A program made the translations under genes and the position numbers. The notes under the pieces were generated by a model. The model saw only the letters and a program-made list of their open reading frames with translations. It did no database searches and had not been told where the DNA came from. From Lachnospiraceae bacterium (GTDB taxonomy: Bacteria > Bacillota > Clostridia > Lachnospirales > Lachnospiraceae), in the NCBI GenBank assembly GCA_017555455.1, contig JAFZGJ010000099.1, forward strand, positions 1 to 43,668: DNA of 43,668 bases, in the 5' to 3' direction. Shown in pieces: positions 8,408-17,213 of this stretch (positions are counted from its first letter, which is position 1; each line of letters starts with the position of its first letter).

Positions 8408-9040
8408 CTATTTCAAGATATTTTTTAGTTCCTGATATACCCTTCCAACAGGTAATCCGACCACATTATTATAATCTCCGCTGATTCCCTGAATATAAGC
8501 AGCAAAGGGTCCCTGAATTCCATAAGCACCGGCTTTATCCTCGCACTCAAAAGGTACACTTGTTTTATCCCACTTGGATATTTTTGCATTATTGGAAGAT
8601 GTTTTCATCTTTAAATAATACCAAATTTCTTCTTCTGTCATGGAATATACCATAACCTCTGTTTCTTCATAAAATACATGAGAAAAAATCTCACCATCTT
8701 CTTTCATATAACTTAATGAAACTCCGGTATACACCTGATGAGTATTATTCTGCAGCTTGGAAATCATGGAAAATGCATCTGCTTCATCCACTGGTTTTCC
8801 CATAACTTCTCCTTTTAATGCCACTATGGTATCTGCGCCTAATACAAGTTTTCCGGGACAATTCAATTGTATTACAATATCTTCTGCTTTTTGTTTTGCC
8901 AGTTCCATAACAATTTCTGAAGGAACTGTACATGTAATTACTTCTTCCACATTACTGGGAATTACTTCATATTCAATTCCTATCTGGCTAAGAAGTTCTC
9001 TTCTACGTGGGGACGCGGAAGCTAATATAATCGAATCCAT
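8408..9040 (-). CDS. maf: Maf/YhdE-family nucleotide pyrophosphatase
   Basis: This is a house-cleaning nucleoside triphosphate pyrophosphatase thought to hydrolyse dTTP, UTP or modified nucleotides. The N-terminal ILASASPRRRELL phosphate loop, the LGADTIV segment with the catalytic Asp, and the C-terminal KAGAYGIQG...GDYNNVVGLP block are diagnostic. At 210 residues it is about 20 longer than usual; the extra residues lie just before KAGAYGIQG. The open frame extends to 9112, but a GGAGAAT ribosome site precedes the ATG at 9040 and the protein then begins MDSIILASASPRR, so I use 9040. It is the last gene of the DUF815-ppx-ppk-maf run, 46 bases after ppk. Confidence 0.9.
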   Translation of the reverse strand: MDSIILASASPRRRELLSQIGIEYEVIPSNVEEVITCTVPSEIVMELAKQKAEDIVIQLNCPGKLVLGADTIVALKGEVMGKPVDEADAFSMISKLQNNTHQVYTGVSLSYMKEDGEIFSHVFYEETEVMVYSMTEEEIWYYLKMKTSSNNAKISKWDKTSVPFECEDKAGAYGIQGPFAAYIQGISGDYNNVVGLPVGRVYQELKNILK

Positions 9041-9086
9041 TTTCTTATTCTCCACTTGTTTCTTTAATTTTCTTTCTAAAATCCTT

Positions 9087-11210
9087 TTATTCCATATGCT
9101 GTGCAGGAACAAATACCCTTTTATTCATTCCCTCTTTACTCTTTTTCGCATCTTCTTTCGCTTCCATAACAAAAGCATCCTGAGATGAATAAGACTCTTT
9201 TCCTCTTCGGTCTACTTTTTCATAAGTGCCATCTGCCAGCATAATACTTGCTTTCATGGTATCTCTCAGTTCACCTTCTAAAATATGAAATGCTTTTTTC
9301 TTCAATTCCTCTTCTTCAATAGGAAATAAAATCTCCACACGTCTTTCTAAATTTCGCGGCATCCAGTCTGCGCTTCCGCAATAAATCTCAGACTTACCAC
9401 CATTTTCAAAATAGAAAATACGGCTGTGTTCCAAAAACTGTCCTACAATAGAGCGAACCCTGATATTTTCACTAATTCCCTCGATTCCTACTTTCAGACA
9501 ACAGATACCACGTACAATCAAATCAATTTGCACACCGGCTTCGCTTGCTTCATAAAGTGCTGCAATAATATCTTTGTCACAAAGCGAATTCATTTTTGCA
9601 ATAATACGTGCAGGTTCTCTGTTTAAAGCATGATTTTTTTCTCTTTCAATCCAATATAAGAATTTATCTTTTAACCACAGCGGTGCCACTGCCAATTTAT
9701 TCCAACTAAGAGGCTCTGAATAACCGGACAACATATTAAATACTGCGGTAGCATCTTCCCCAAAAGATTCCTTACAGGTAAATAAGCCTACATCGGTATA
9801 GAGTTTTGCTGTTGCATCATTATAATTACCGGTTCCAAGATGCACATAGCGGCGGATACCGTCTTCTTCTTTTCTTACTACCAAGGTAATCTTACTATGG
9901 GTTTTAAGTCCCACGAGACCATAAATAACATGACATCCTGCTTTTTCCAGTTTTCTTGCCCAAACAATATTATTTTCTTCATCGAAACGAGCCTTCAACT
10001 CTACCAAAACAGTAACCTGTTTTCCATTTTCGGCCGCCTGTGCCAAAGCTGCAATAATCGGCGAATTACCACTGACACGATACAGTGTCTGCTTAATTGC
10101 CAGTACTTCACTGTCCTTTGCTGCCTGACGGATAAAATCCACTACCGGTGTAAATGTTTGATAAGGATGATGCATAAAAATATCCTGTTTCTGGATTTTT
10201 TCAAAAATATTATCCCCTTCTGCAATTTCCGGTACAGGCTGAGGAATGTGTTTTTCTACCCTGTACTGTTCGAAGCCTTCCAAACCATATATTTTCATTA
10301 AAACCGTTAAATCTAAAGGTCCGTCTATATGATAAATATCTTCCTTTTCTACAGCCAGTTCTTCCTGCAAAATTTTCAAAAGTCTTTTGTCTATTCCGGA
10401 TTCTACTTCCAGACGGATTACCTGTCCCCATTGACGTTTTTTAATCTGTTTTTCAATTTCCTTCAATAAATCTTCTGCTTCATCTTCTTCAATGGAAAGG
10501 TCAGCATTTCTCATAATTCGGAACGGATAAGTACATACAATATCGTAGTTTAAAAAAAGTTTTCCTATATTTCTCTCAATGATCTCTTCCAACAAAATAA
10601 TCGATTTCAGTCCTTCTTTGGAAGGAATTTCAATCACTCGTGAAAGTACACTGGGAACCTGAACCGTAGCAAACTCCAATTCCTTTTTTTCTTTTTTACG
10701 GTTGCTAACCAGAGCTCCGATATTTAAAGATTTATTACGAATCAAAGGAAAAGGTCTGGAGGAATCCACTGCCATTGGTGTTAAAACCGGATACACAGAC
10801 TCTTCAAAGTATTTATCTACATACTCAGCCTGTTCCACGGTTAACTCTTCATGACGGGTAATGAGTTGCAATCCATGTTGCATTAATAACGGATACAGTG
10901 AACGATTATAAGTACTGTATTGCAAATTTACCAGCTCGTGAGTTGCTACATTTAACTTCTCTAACTGCTGTTTAGGTGTAAATCCCGCAATATCTTTTTT
11001 TGTATATTCAGCGTTAACCATATCCTTTAGGGATGCCACCCGAACCATAAAAAATTCATCTAAATTTGATGCTGTAATACTTAAAAACTTTAATCTTTCA
11101 AACAAAAGATTTTGTTTATCCCTTGCCTCATTTAATACTCTTTTATTAAAAAGTAACCAGCTAAGTTCCCGGTTCCAATAATTTTCCGATGCATAAAATT
11201 TACTTTTCAT
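9087..11210 (-). CDS. ppk1: Polyphosphate kinase 1
   Basis: This enzyme reversibly polymerises the ATP gamma-phosphate into inorganic polyphosphate, at or near the membrane. The 707 residues cover all four PPK1 domains: N domain (about 1-105, beginning YWNRELSWLLFNKRVL), head domain (about 106-320), and two phospholipase-D-like C domains. The autophosphorylated histidine corresponds to His438 in GLKTHSK, and the second important histidine to His595 in FLEHSR. An AGGAGG ribosome site lies 6 bases before the ATG. It sits 45 bases after ppx, giving a synthesis/degradation pair. Confidence 0.95.
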   Translation of the reverse strand: MKSKFYASENYWNRELSWLLFNKRVLNEARDKQNLLFERLKFLSITASNLDEFFMVRVASLKDMVNAEYTKKDIAGFTPKQQLEKLNVATHELVNLQYSTYNRSLYPLLMQHGLQLITRHEELTVEQAEYVDKYFEESVYPVLTPMAVDSSRPFPLIRNKSLNIGALVSNRKKEKKELEFATVQVPSVLSRVIEIPSKEGLKSIILLEEIIERNIGKLFLNYDIVCTYPFRIMRNADLSIEEDEAEDLLKEIEKQIKKRQWGQVIRLEVESGIDKRLLKILQEELAVEKEDIYHIDGPLDLTVLMKIYGLEGFEQYRVEKHIPQPVPEIAEGDNIFEKIQKQDIFMHHPYQTFTPVVDFIRQAAKDSEVLAIKQTLYRVSGNSPIIAALAQAAENGKQVTVLVELKARFDEENNIVWARKLEKAGCHVIYGLVGLKTHSKITLVVRKEEDGIRRYVHLGTGNYNDATAKLYTDVGLFTCKESFGEDATAVFNMLSGYSEPLSWNKLAVAPLWLKDKFLYWIEREKNHALNREPARIIAKMNSLCDKDIIAALYEASEAGVQIDLIVRGICCLKVGIEGISENIRVRSIVGQFLEHSRIFYFENGGKSEIYCGSADWMPRNLERRVEILFPIEEEELKKKAFHILEGELRDTMKASIMLADGTYEKVDRRGKESYSSQDAFVMEAKEDAKKSKEGMNKRVFVPAQHME

Positions 11211-11255
11211 ATTTTGCCTCCTAATGCTTTAAACAATGCGTACTTGTTCCTTACG

Positions 11256-12800
11256 TTACACGGTTTTTCTTTGTTTAATCACCGGACGAATACTAAATAC
11301 TTCTTCAAAGAAATCAGAACGGTTTTCCAACATTCCTTTTTCCAAAGTAATATCTTCATTGGTATTTACAGAAATAATAAGATCATGATCCTTCAAGCTT
11401 ATCTTAATATCCTTAAACTTTTGTTTATGGCTTCTGTCAAGACCATTGGCAAGTTTCAAAATAGCGGTTAATTTTGCTATAGTTAAATATGCCTGTTTAT
11501 CCAATTTTGAACTTTGCTCTACAATACCATAATATCCAAATTTCAAATGATTATATTTCACCACATTGGCAACAATTTCTCTTTCAACATGGGATACTCC
11601 GATAATTTCTGTATATAAAATAATATTATAAGAACATTCTCCCAAATTTGACATACTGATATACTTTCCGCAGTCATGCAGCAAAGTTGCCAAACTTAAG
11701 AGCAAACGTTCTCTTTTTCCTAAACCATGAACTTTTTTCATAGCATCAAAAATAGTTAGTGCTATGTTTTCCAAAGTTTCACTTCGTTTCTTATTTCCCA
11801 GATAACGTTTACTTAAATTTAAAGCACAGGCTAATATATCCTGCTCAAAATCATGTTCTTCTTTAATAAGTCCATTTTTCTGGCCAAATTCAAAGCCAAT
11901 CCCGTCGCAAAGAACAACTCCCGGAGACCATACCTGCCCAGCCCCCATTACCTTCATGCAACGTCTGATAATCACAGAAGAGATAAAAGTACGGGTGGCA
12001 TTTTCTTCAGAAATTCCAAACCTGCGCGCCATTTCAAAGGTTCCGCAAGTCTTAGCTTCATTCACGTATTTATGAAATCTGTCATAGGAAAGATGGGCTG
12101 TACCTTTTCCTTCTTTTTCATATTTCTGCATTAAAAAGGAGACATAATCATCTACTACAATAATATTTTCAATTTCTCTGTCTTTCAGATATAATTTTTT
12201 GAATACGGATAACTGGGTATTTATCATTTCCTCCAACAAGCTCTCAAAATTTATATTGTTGCTTGCCAAATGTTTGATACTTTCTTCCAAACGAAGTACT
12301 CCCAGCTTCATATTCTGTGTGGCAATTAATGAATTATTTTCAAACAAAGAAATCTGAATACTTCCTCCTCCAATATCCAGAATTGCAGTTCCCTTTTCAA
12401 TAATTCTATTAAATTCCTCGCCTTTTGATGCAATGGCTTTATAATTTAAAAATCTCTGTTCGGAATTGCTGATTTCTTCTACTCTGATACCGGTTCTTTG
12501 CTGAATATGATCCAACAAAATCATTTTGTTTTCCATTTCACGGATGGCACTGGTTCCATAGGCTTTATATTCTTCCACTTTATAAGTATTCATAACTGTT
12601 TTAAAAGAATTTAAAACATTACATAATTCATCAACCTTTTCCTTGCTGATTTTTTTATTAGCAAAACTTTCACTTCCCAAATCCAGTCGGTAAATTACAG
12701 AATCTATTTCCTTCATACCCGTTTTAGGTGAAAATTGAAAAATTTTACAACTAAGTTCATAAGACCCTACATCAATTGCCGCAAAAAATTTTGTTTTCAT
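11256..12800 (-). CDS. ppx: Ppx/GppA phosphatase with C-terminal HD-like domain
   Basis: This is an exopolyphosphatase or pppGpp phosphatase, 514 residues. The N-terminal half is an actin-like ASKHA fold: phosphate-1 motif AIDVGSYELSCKIF, SAIREMEN, and the phosphate-2 motif AILDIGGGSIQISLF. The C-terminal half has HD-type elements, including ATLLHDCGKYI and a following His (VSHVERE). It releases phosphate from chain ends, opposing the ppk product encoded directly downstream. A GGGGG ribosome site precedes the ATG. Whether it acts on polyphosphate, pppGpp or both cannot be told from sequence. Confidence 0.9.
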   Translation of the reverse strand: MKTKFFAAIDVGSYELSCKIFQFSPKTGMKEIDSVIYRLDLGSESFANKKISKEKVDELCNVLNSFKTVMNTYKVEEYKAYGTSAIREMENKMILLDHIQQRTGIRVEEISNSEQRFLNYKAIASKGEEFNRIIEKGTAILDIGGGSIQISLFENNSLIATQNMKLGVLRLEESIKHLASNNINFESLLEEMINTQLSVFKKLYLKDREIENIIVVDDYVSFLMQKYEKEGKGTAHLSYDRFHKYVNEAKTCGTFEMARRFGISEENATRTFISSVIIRRCMKVMGAGQVWSPGVVLCDGIGFEFGQKNGLIKEEHDFEQDILACALNLSKRYLGNKKRSETLENIALTIFDAMKKVHGLGKRERLLLSLATLLHDCGKYISMSNLGECSYNIILYTEIIGVSHVEREIVANVVKYNHLKFGYYGIVEQSSKLDKQAYLTIAKLTAILKLANGLDRSHKQKFKDIKISLKDHDLIISVNTNEDITLEKGMLENRSDFFEEVFSIRPVIKQRKTV

Positions 12801-12855
12801 GTTACCCCCACTTTATCTGATTTGTAAATTTCTATTACCTTCGTTCGTGATGGAA

Positions 12856-14148
12856 CTATGCCTCCATCCCTAAAACATAGTCAATAAACTGCTGTGCAGT
12901 TCTGCCCGACAATCCCCCATGGGCAAGCTCCCACTTATTAGCCTCTAACAGCAATTCCTGCTCTGACATGGTAATACCATGTCGCGTTGCCAACACTTTT
13001 ACAATATTACCAAATTCTTTTTTGTCCGGCGCGCAGAAGAAAATAGTAACTCCGAATCTGGAAACCAGTGACAATTTCTCCTGTACTGTATCACCGGCAT
13101 GTAAATCATCTCTTCTTTCTTCTTTATCAGAGAATTTCTCCCTTACCAGATGACGTCGGTTGCTGGTTGCGTAAATAAGTACATTCTTAGGCTTTTTCTC
13201 CAAACCACCTTCAATGACAGCTTTTAAATATTTATATTCAATTTCAAATTCTTCAAAACTCAAGTCATCCATATAAATAATAAATTTGTAATTTCTGTTC
13301 TTAATCTGAGAAATTACATCATTTAAATCTTGAAATTGATGCTTGTAGATTTCAATAATTCTAAGTCCGTCATCATAATATTGATTTGCAATAGCTTTAA
13401 TACTGGAAGACTTTCCTGTTCCTGCATCACCAAAAAGGAGACAATTATTGGCTTTTCTGCCATAAACAAAGGCCTCTGTATTATCTATCAGCTTTTTCTT
13501 AGGTATTTCATATCCTACCAAATCATCCAAATGAACATGGGCAATGTTCAAAATGGGAACAATCTGAACTCCTTTGTCCGTATGTTCTACACGAAATGCC
13601 TTATGTAAACCAAACTTCCCTACACCATAATCTTTATAAAATTCTGTCAAAAAACTTTTCATTTCCCGGGGTGAACGGGCTGTACTAAAGCGTTTGGCCA
13701 AGGTACAGATTCTGTCCCTGATACGACTGTTATACACTTTACTTTCCTGAACACTGGCAGTATAATCCAAAACCATGGAAAATCCTTGAACTTTTAATTT
13801 ATCCAGCATATCAGAAAAATCAAAATCAAAAAATTCTTTTATAATAGTTATATCATGTAATACAGCTTCGTTAATGGTTCCCTCAATTTCTCCACGGATT
13901 TCACATGCCTTACTGTAGCTGTTTTCATTATTTACCAACAAATTGGTCAAATAACAGTGCCATAAATTTCCACTAAATCCGTAATGTCCAGCCATTTCCA
14001 ACATACGATGAATATTGGTATAGCAAAGGGCTGACTTATCTTCTATATTGTAAAAATCATCTGCATAATTTTCCATTAACCATACCATATCCTTTAAGAG
14101 TTCCCCCTCTTCAAAGTTACGGTACAACATTAATTCCTGCTCTCTCAT
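12856..14148 (-). CDS. DUF815 family AAA+-like ATPase
   Basis: This is a 430-residue cytoplasmic ATPase. Residues about 1-200 are helical and not diagnostic. An AAA+-type core follows: Walker A LLFGDAGTGKSS, Walker B IIYMDDLSF, a sensor-like YATSNRRHL, and a putative arginine-finger region in VSRFG. The core matches the DUF815 family, whose cellular role is unknown. A GGGAGG site lies 5 bases before the ATG. It is the first gene of the run leading into ppx, ppk and maf, with a 55-base gap to ppx, which suggests but does not prove a link with polyphosphate metabolism. It is divergent from the DUF5050 gene. Confidence 0.85.
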   Translation of the reverse strand: MREQELMLYRNFEEGELLKDMVWLMENYADDFYNIEDKSALCYTNIHRMLEMAGHYGFSGNLWHCYLTNLLVNNENSYSKACEIRGEIEGTINEAVLHDITIIKEFFDFDFSDMLDKLKVQGFSMVLDYTASVQESKVYNSRIRDRICTLAKRFSTARSPREMKSFLTEFYKDYGVGKFGLHKAFRVEHTDKGVQIVPILNIAHVHLDDLVGYEIPKKKLIDNTEAFVYGRKANNCLLFGDAGTGKSSSIKAIANQYYDDGLRIIEIYKHQFQDLNDVISQIKNRNYKFIIYMDDLSFEEFEIEYKYLKAVIEGGLEKKPKNVLIYATSNRRHLVREKFSDKEERRDDLHAGDTVQEKLSLVSRFGVTIFFCAPDKKEFGNIVKVLATRHGITMSEQELLLEANKWELAHGGLSGRTAQQFIDYVLGMEA

Positions 14149-14227
14149 ACCTGCCTCCCAGTAGCTTCACAAATTCTTCAATACTAAGTAAAACAAGATT
14201 GCTTTCTTATAAATAATTCACGTAAAA

Positions 14228-14256
14228 ATTTTACTCCAATTTCTTCTTGATAGCAA
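14228..14256 (-). promoter_or_regulatory. Candidate promoter of DUF815-ppx-ppk-maf
   Basis: On the minus strand TTGCTA (14251-14256) and TAAAAT (14228-14233) have a 17-base spacer. It overlaps the opposing promoter at 14247-14275. Confidence 0.55.
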
Positions 14257-14275
14257 GCAAATATAAGATTATACT
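14247..14275 (+). promoter_or_regulatory. Promoter of the DUF5050 gene
   Basis: TTGATA (14247-14252) and TATACT (14270-14275) have a 17-base spacer, 37 bases before the ATG at 14313. Confidence 0.65.
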
Positions 14276-14312
14276 AAAATTAAGAAAATAAGAAAAAAGG
14301 ATGTGATACTGT

Positions 14313-15317
14313 ATGAAAAACCTCAAATTAATTCTAGTCCTTTTCCTAATCCTGCTACTTGGCGGTGGCATTACTGCTTACACCTATTTCAAAGTACAGG
14401 TTCCCGAAAATCCCGCCGGTACGGTAGGGAATACTCCGGGAAATTTATACAATAAAGGTTTATTTTGCGAAAATGATGGAAAGGTATATTTTTCCAATGC
14501 TTATGATTCTAATACTCTGTATGTTATGAATCCTGAGGAAACCGAAATCGAAAAGATTTCTACTATAGGAGCTGTTTCCATAAATGCTGACGGAAAATAC
14601 GTTTACTTTTACCAAGGCACTTCTGCTGAAGGCTCCGGCCTTGGATACGCTGTAAAAACCACCGGTATGTATCGCATGACCAAAGACGGAAAAGACAGTT
14701 TATGTTTAAAAAGAGGAGCTATAAATGCATTAGCATTAATCGACAACAACATTTATTATCAACACTTTCTTGATACCGGCGGTTTAAATTTGGAACAGAT
14801 TTCTATTGATAAATCCACAGAATCCGTTGTTTTGGAAGGTATTATTTCTCCTTCCTGCGCTGTAAACAGTATTATTTATTACAGCAATCCTACAGAAAAT
14901 TATACTTTATATTCTTACGACACACGCAGTGGTATGAATTCCAATGTCTGGAATCATAGAGTTTGGAATCCTATTTATCATACTGATGGATATATATATT
15001 TTATGGATATTGATACCGAATATGAACTTCACCGCTATCACCCTGTAACCGGCGAACACCAAACTCTGACAACCGACCGTTTGGAACATTTTAATGTTTA
15101 TGATAACTATATTTATTACCAAAAATTTTCTCAGATTGAACCCCAATTAATGCGTATGTACACAGATGGCAGTAATTTGGAAACTGTAGCCTACGGCAAT
15201 TTTGAAAATATTAATATAACTTCCGCTTACGTTTATTACAATGAATATGGTTCTCCTACTCCTGTCTATCATCAGGCACTCTATGGACCTGTAAATCCAA
15301 CCATATTCTCACCTTAA
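14313..15317 (+). CDS. Membrane-anchored DUF5050-type propeller protein
   Basis: The protein has 334 residues. An N-terminal membrane anchor or signal (KNLKLILVLFLILLLGGG, about 2-21) is followed by a large extracytoplasmic part. That part is made of repeated beta-strand blocks of the form GKVYFSNA..LYVMN, GKYVYFYQ, NNIYYQHF, SIIYYSNP, GYIYFMD, NYIYYQKF and AYVYYNEY. Such Y-rich IYY/VYF strands at roughly 45-residue spacing are typical of DUF5050 beta-propellers. Function is unknown; a surface binding or scaffold role is an inference. It has its own promoter and terminator and so is monocistronic. Confidence 0.82.
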   Translation: MKNLKLILVLFLILLLGGGITAYTYFKVQVPENPAGTVGNTPGNLYNKGLFCENDGKVYFSNAYDSNTLYVMNPEETEIEKISTIGAVSINADGKYVYFYQGTSAEGSGLGYAVKTTGMYRMTKDGKDSLCLKRGAINALALIDNNIYYQHFLDTGGLNLEQISIDKSTESVVLEGIISPSCAVNSIIYYSNPTENYTLYSYDTRSGMNSNVWNHRVWNPIYHTDGYIYFMDIDTEYELHRYHPVTGEHQTLTTDRLEHFNVYDNYIYYQKFSQIEPQLMRMYTDGSNLETVAYGNFENINITSAYVYYNEYGSPTPVYHQALYGPVNPTIFSP

Positions 15318-15330
15318 AAGAGTATAAGAA

Positions 15331-15360
15331 AGGCTGTTGCAATTGCAACAGCCTGTTTTT
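15331..15360 (+). terminator. Terminator of the DUF5050 gene
   Basis: AGGCTGTTGC and GCAACAGCCT pair perfectly around AATT (15331-15354), followed by GTTTTT. It is 13 bases past the stop. On the minus strand it also follows folBK, with a weaker T-run, and may serve both genes. Confidence 0.88.
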
Positions 15361-15375
15361 ATGCACAAAACCCTT

Positions 15376-16215
15376 CTATACCTCATGAGTATGAATATAA
15401 CATTCCTTTAAATCTTCTACCAATTCATCCACGGTTTTCTTTAACAACGGATGTCTTTTGTACCCTGCAAGCTGGGCCAAAGGAATTAAAACAAAATCTC
15501 TGTTTATCATATCCTTATGAGGAATCTGAAGTTCCTTTTCATCCAAAACCAAATCATCATAAAATATAATATCCAGGTCCAAAGTTCTCGGTCCCCAATG
15601 CTGAATTCTGATTCTACCTGCTTTTTCCTCAAATTCATGTAAAATCTCTAATAATTCAAATGGTTCAAGCATAGTTTCCATTTCCAAAATTCCATTTACA
15701 AAATCTTCCTGCTCTACTCCTCCATAGGGTTTGGAATAAAAAATATCTGACATTTTTATATTTCTAAAATAGATACTATCTTTAAATTCCTTTACGGCAT
15801 TCTGAATATATGTTTCTTTTTCCCCCATATTTGAACCAAAGGCAACATATACTTTATGCCATCCTCGGGTAAGCTGTACCGAAACAGAGTCAAACTCCAT
15901 AGGAATAGGGGCATTAGGTTTTCTAAGTTCTATGGTTACTTCCTGTATCAATGGAAAATTTATTAAAATATCCTCTATCATTTTTTCCGCTGCCCGTTCA
16001 ATCAAATCATAAGACATCTCAGTCATAGTTTTTTTGATTTGTAAACAAACTTCACCATAATGAGTAGAGTCTGTGAGACAATCCGTTCTTCCTGCTTTTT
16101 TTAAATCTGTTCTTAAAACAGCATTTATATAAAACTGCTGACCCTTCTGCTTCTCTTCCTCAAAAACACCATGATAAGCATATACTTCAAGATTATCTAT
16201 TTTAATACACTCCAT
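15376..16215 (-). CDS. folBK: Bifunctional dihydroneopterin aldolase / HPPK (FolB-FolK fusion)
   Basis: This 279-residue fusion catalyses two consecutive folate steps. Residues about 1-118 are dihydroneopterin aldolase (start MECIKIDNLEVYAYHGVFEEE, with the catalytic-region Lys in LRKPNAPIP). Residues about 121-275 are 6-hydroxymethyl-7,8-dihydropterin pyrophosphokinase (VYVAFGSNMGEKE, then GPRTLDLDIIFYDD with the Mg-binding Asp pair). It is the last gene of the fol operon. Its AAGAGG ribosome site lies inside the end of vanW (gap 9 bases), which suggests translational coupling. Confidence 0.95.
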   Translation of the reverse strand: MECIKIDNLEVYAYHGVFEEEKQKGQQFYINAVLRTDLKKAGRTDCLTDSTHYGEVCLQIKKTMTEMSYDLIERAAEKMIEDILINFPLIQEVTIELRKPNAPIPMEFDSVSVQLTRGWHKVYVAFGSNMGEKETYIQNAVKEFKDSIYFRNIKMSDIFYSKPYGGVEQEDFVNGILEMETMLEPFELLEILHEFEEKAGRIRIQHWGPRTLDLDIIFYDDLVLDEKELQIPHKDMINRDFVLIPLAQLAGYKRHPLLKKTVDELVEDLKECYIHTHEV

Positions 16216-16224
16216 GATACGTCA

Positions 16225-17103
16225 TTAACCTCTTAATAAATTAACCGTAAGTACTCCGTCTTTAGCAACTGCATCAATAATAATATTGTAATTTGTGGTA
16301 TTTTTAAACTTCAAATCTTTAATATTCTTTGCAATTACCGCATCCAGTCCCTTTGGAACATAATCTACCGGTAAACCATGATAATGATGTTCTGTAGGTT
16401 CAATTCCTGCAAGAAGTAAGGATACATAAAGATTAGAAGATACTTGGCAAATTCCTCCCCCAATGGCACTAACTACTTTTCCGCCGGAAAATGCCGGTCC
16501 GGGTACATAGCCATTAGCTCTGGTTCTGTCTCCTACCGTTTTATGATAAGAAAAGCTTTCTCCCGGTGCAATTACCTTACCGTTAATTTTGGAAGCCGCC
16601 ACTTCTACATTGGTCGCACGTTCTTCTGTAGGATCATAATATGTAGTATAGGTGGACAATACATCCTCCGGCAATATCTGTCCTTCTTGATAAGACGCAA
16701 TTCTTCCTTCTTGAAAACCACGTCTGATATAATGCTCATAGTATTCCGACAAATCATCTGCCTTTAACTCTGCTACCAAATCCAGATTGTTCACCATATA
16801 AGCTTTTACATTAAAATTAACATTCCCGAATCTTCCTTCTTTCATACCAAAAGCTTTAAAATGTTGTAATAAAGCTTCTTCATCCATTCCCACATTTATC
16901 TGTAAATCCGGATACATATTATAGTATTCCTGCGCATTAAATACAGCAGAATAATCTGTTATGGGTACTTCTACCTGCTTTTTAGTTTCTTCTTTACTTT
17001 GTTTCTTTTTTGCAGCCTCAGCCTCTAAACTAAAAATGCCCATTCCCACAGAAAAACACATTGCGGTAAGTGCAATTTTTACCATTAATTTATGTAATTT
17101 CAT
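16225..17103 (-). CDS. Secreted VanW-family protein
   Basis: The protein has 292 residues. A signal peptide or anchor (about 1-30, ending near AEAA) is followed by a Lys-rich stretch. Residues about 50-130 hold two related blocks (NAQEYYNMYPDL...GMKEGRFG and NVKAYMVNNLDL...GFQEGRIA). The VanW domain follows (about 150-285: ERATNVEVAASKINGKVI, GESFSYHKTVG, GGGICQVSSNLY). VanW proteins are exported, probably peptidoglycan-associated, and biochemically undefined. The frame extends 8 codons upstream to 17127, but the GGAG ribosome site lies within that extension, so the ATG at 17103 is preferred. Its position inside a folate operon is odd. It has its own promoter at 17140-17168. Confidence 0.88.
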   Translation of the reverse strand: MKLHKLMVKIALTAMCFSVGMGIFSLEAEAAKKKQSKEETKKQVEVPITDYSAVFNAQEYYNMYPDLQINVGMDEEALLQHFKAFGMKEGRFGNVNFNVKAYMVNNLDLVAELKADDLSEYYEHYIRRGFQEGRIASYQEGQILPEDVLSTYTTYYDPTEERATNVEVAASKINGKVIAPGESFSYHKTVGDRTRANGYVPGPAFSGGKVVSAIGGGICQVSSNLYVSLLLAGIEPTEHHYHGLPVDYVPKGLDAVIAKNIKDLKFKNTTNYNIIIDAVAKDGVLTVNLLRG

Positions 17104-17139
17104 ATTATATATTCTCCTTTTTTTCACATCAATACATCA

Positions 17140-17168
17140 ATTATGCCATATCACATTTCCCTTTTCAA
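17140..17168 (-). promoter_or_regulatory. Internal promoter before vanW
   Basis: On the minus strand TTGAAA (17163-17168) and CATAAT (17140-17145) have a 17-base spacer, in the 110-base gap between folP and the vanW start. vanW and folBK may thus be expressed separately from the upstream fol genes. Confidence 0.55.
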
Positions 17169-17213
17169 TATACATTTTCCAACAATTACCAATGGTTATA
17201 ATTCTAATTTTAG

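Noticed and set aside
9041..9112. 24-codon extension of Maf reaching into ppk
   Set aside because: The conserved protein starts at 9040 with its own ribosome site, and the extension is not Maf-like.
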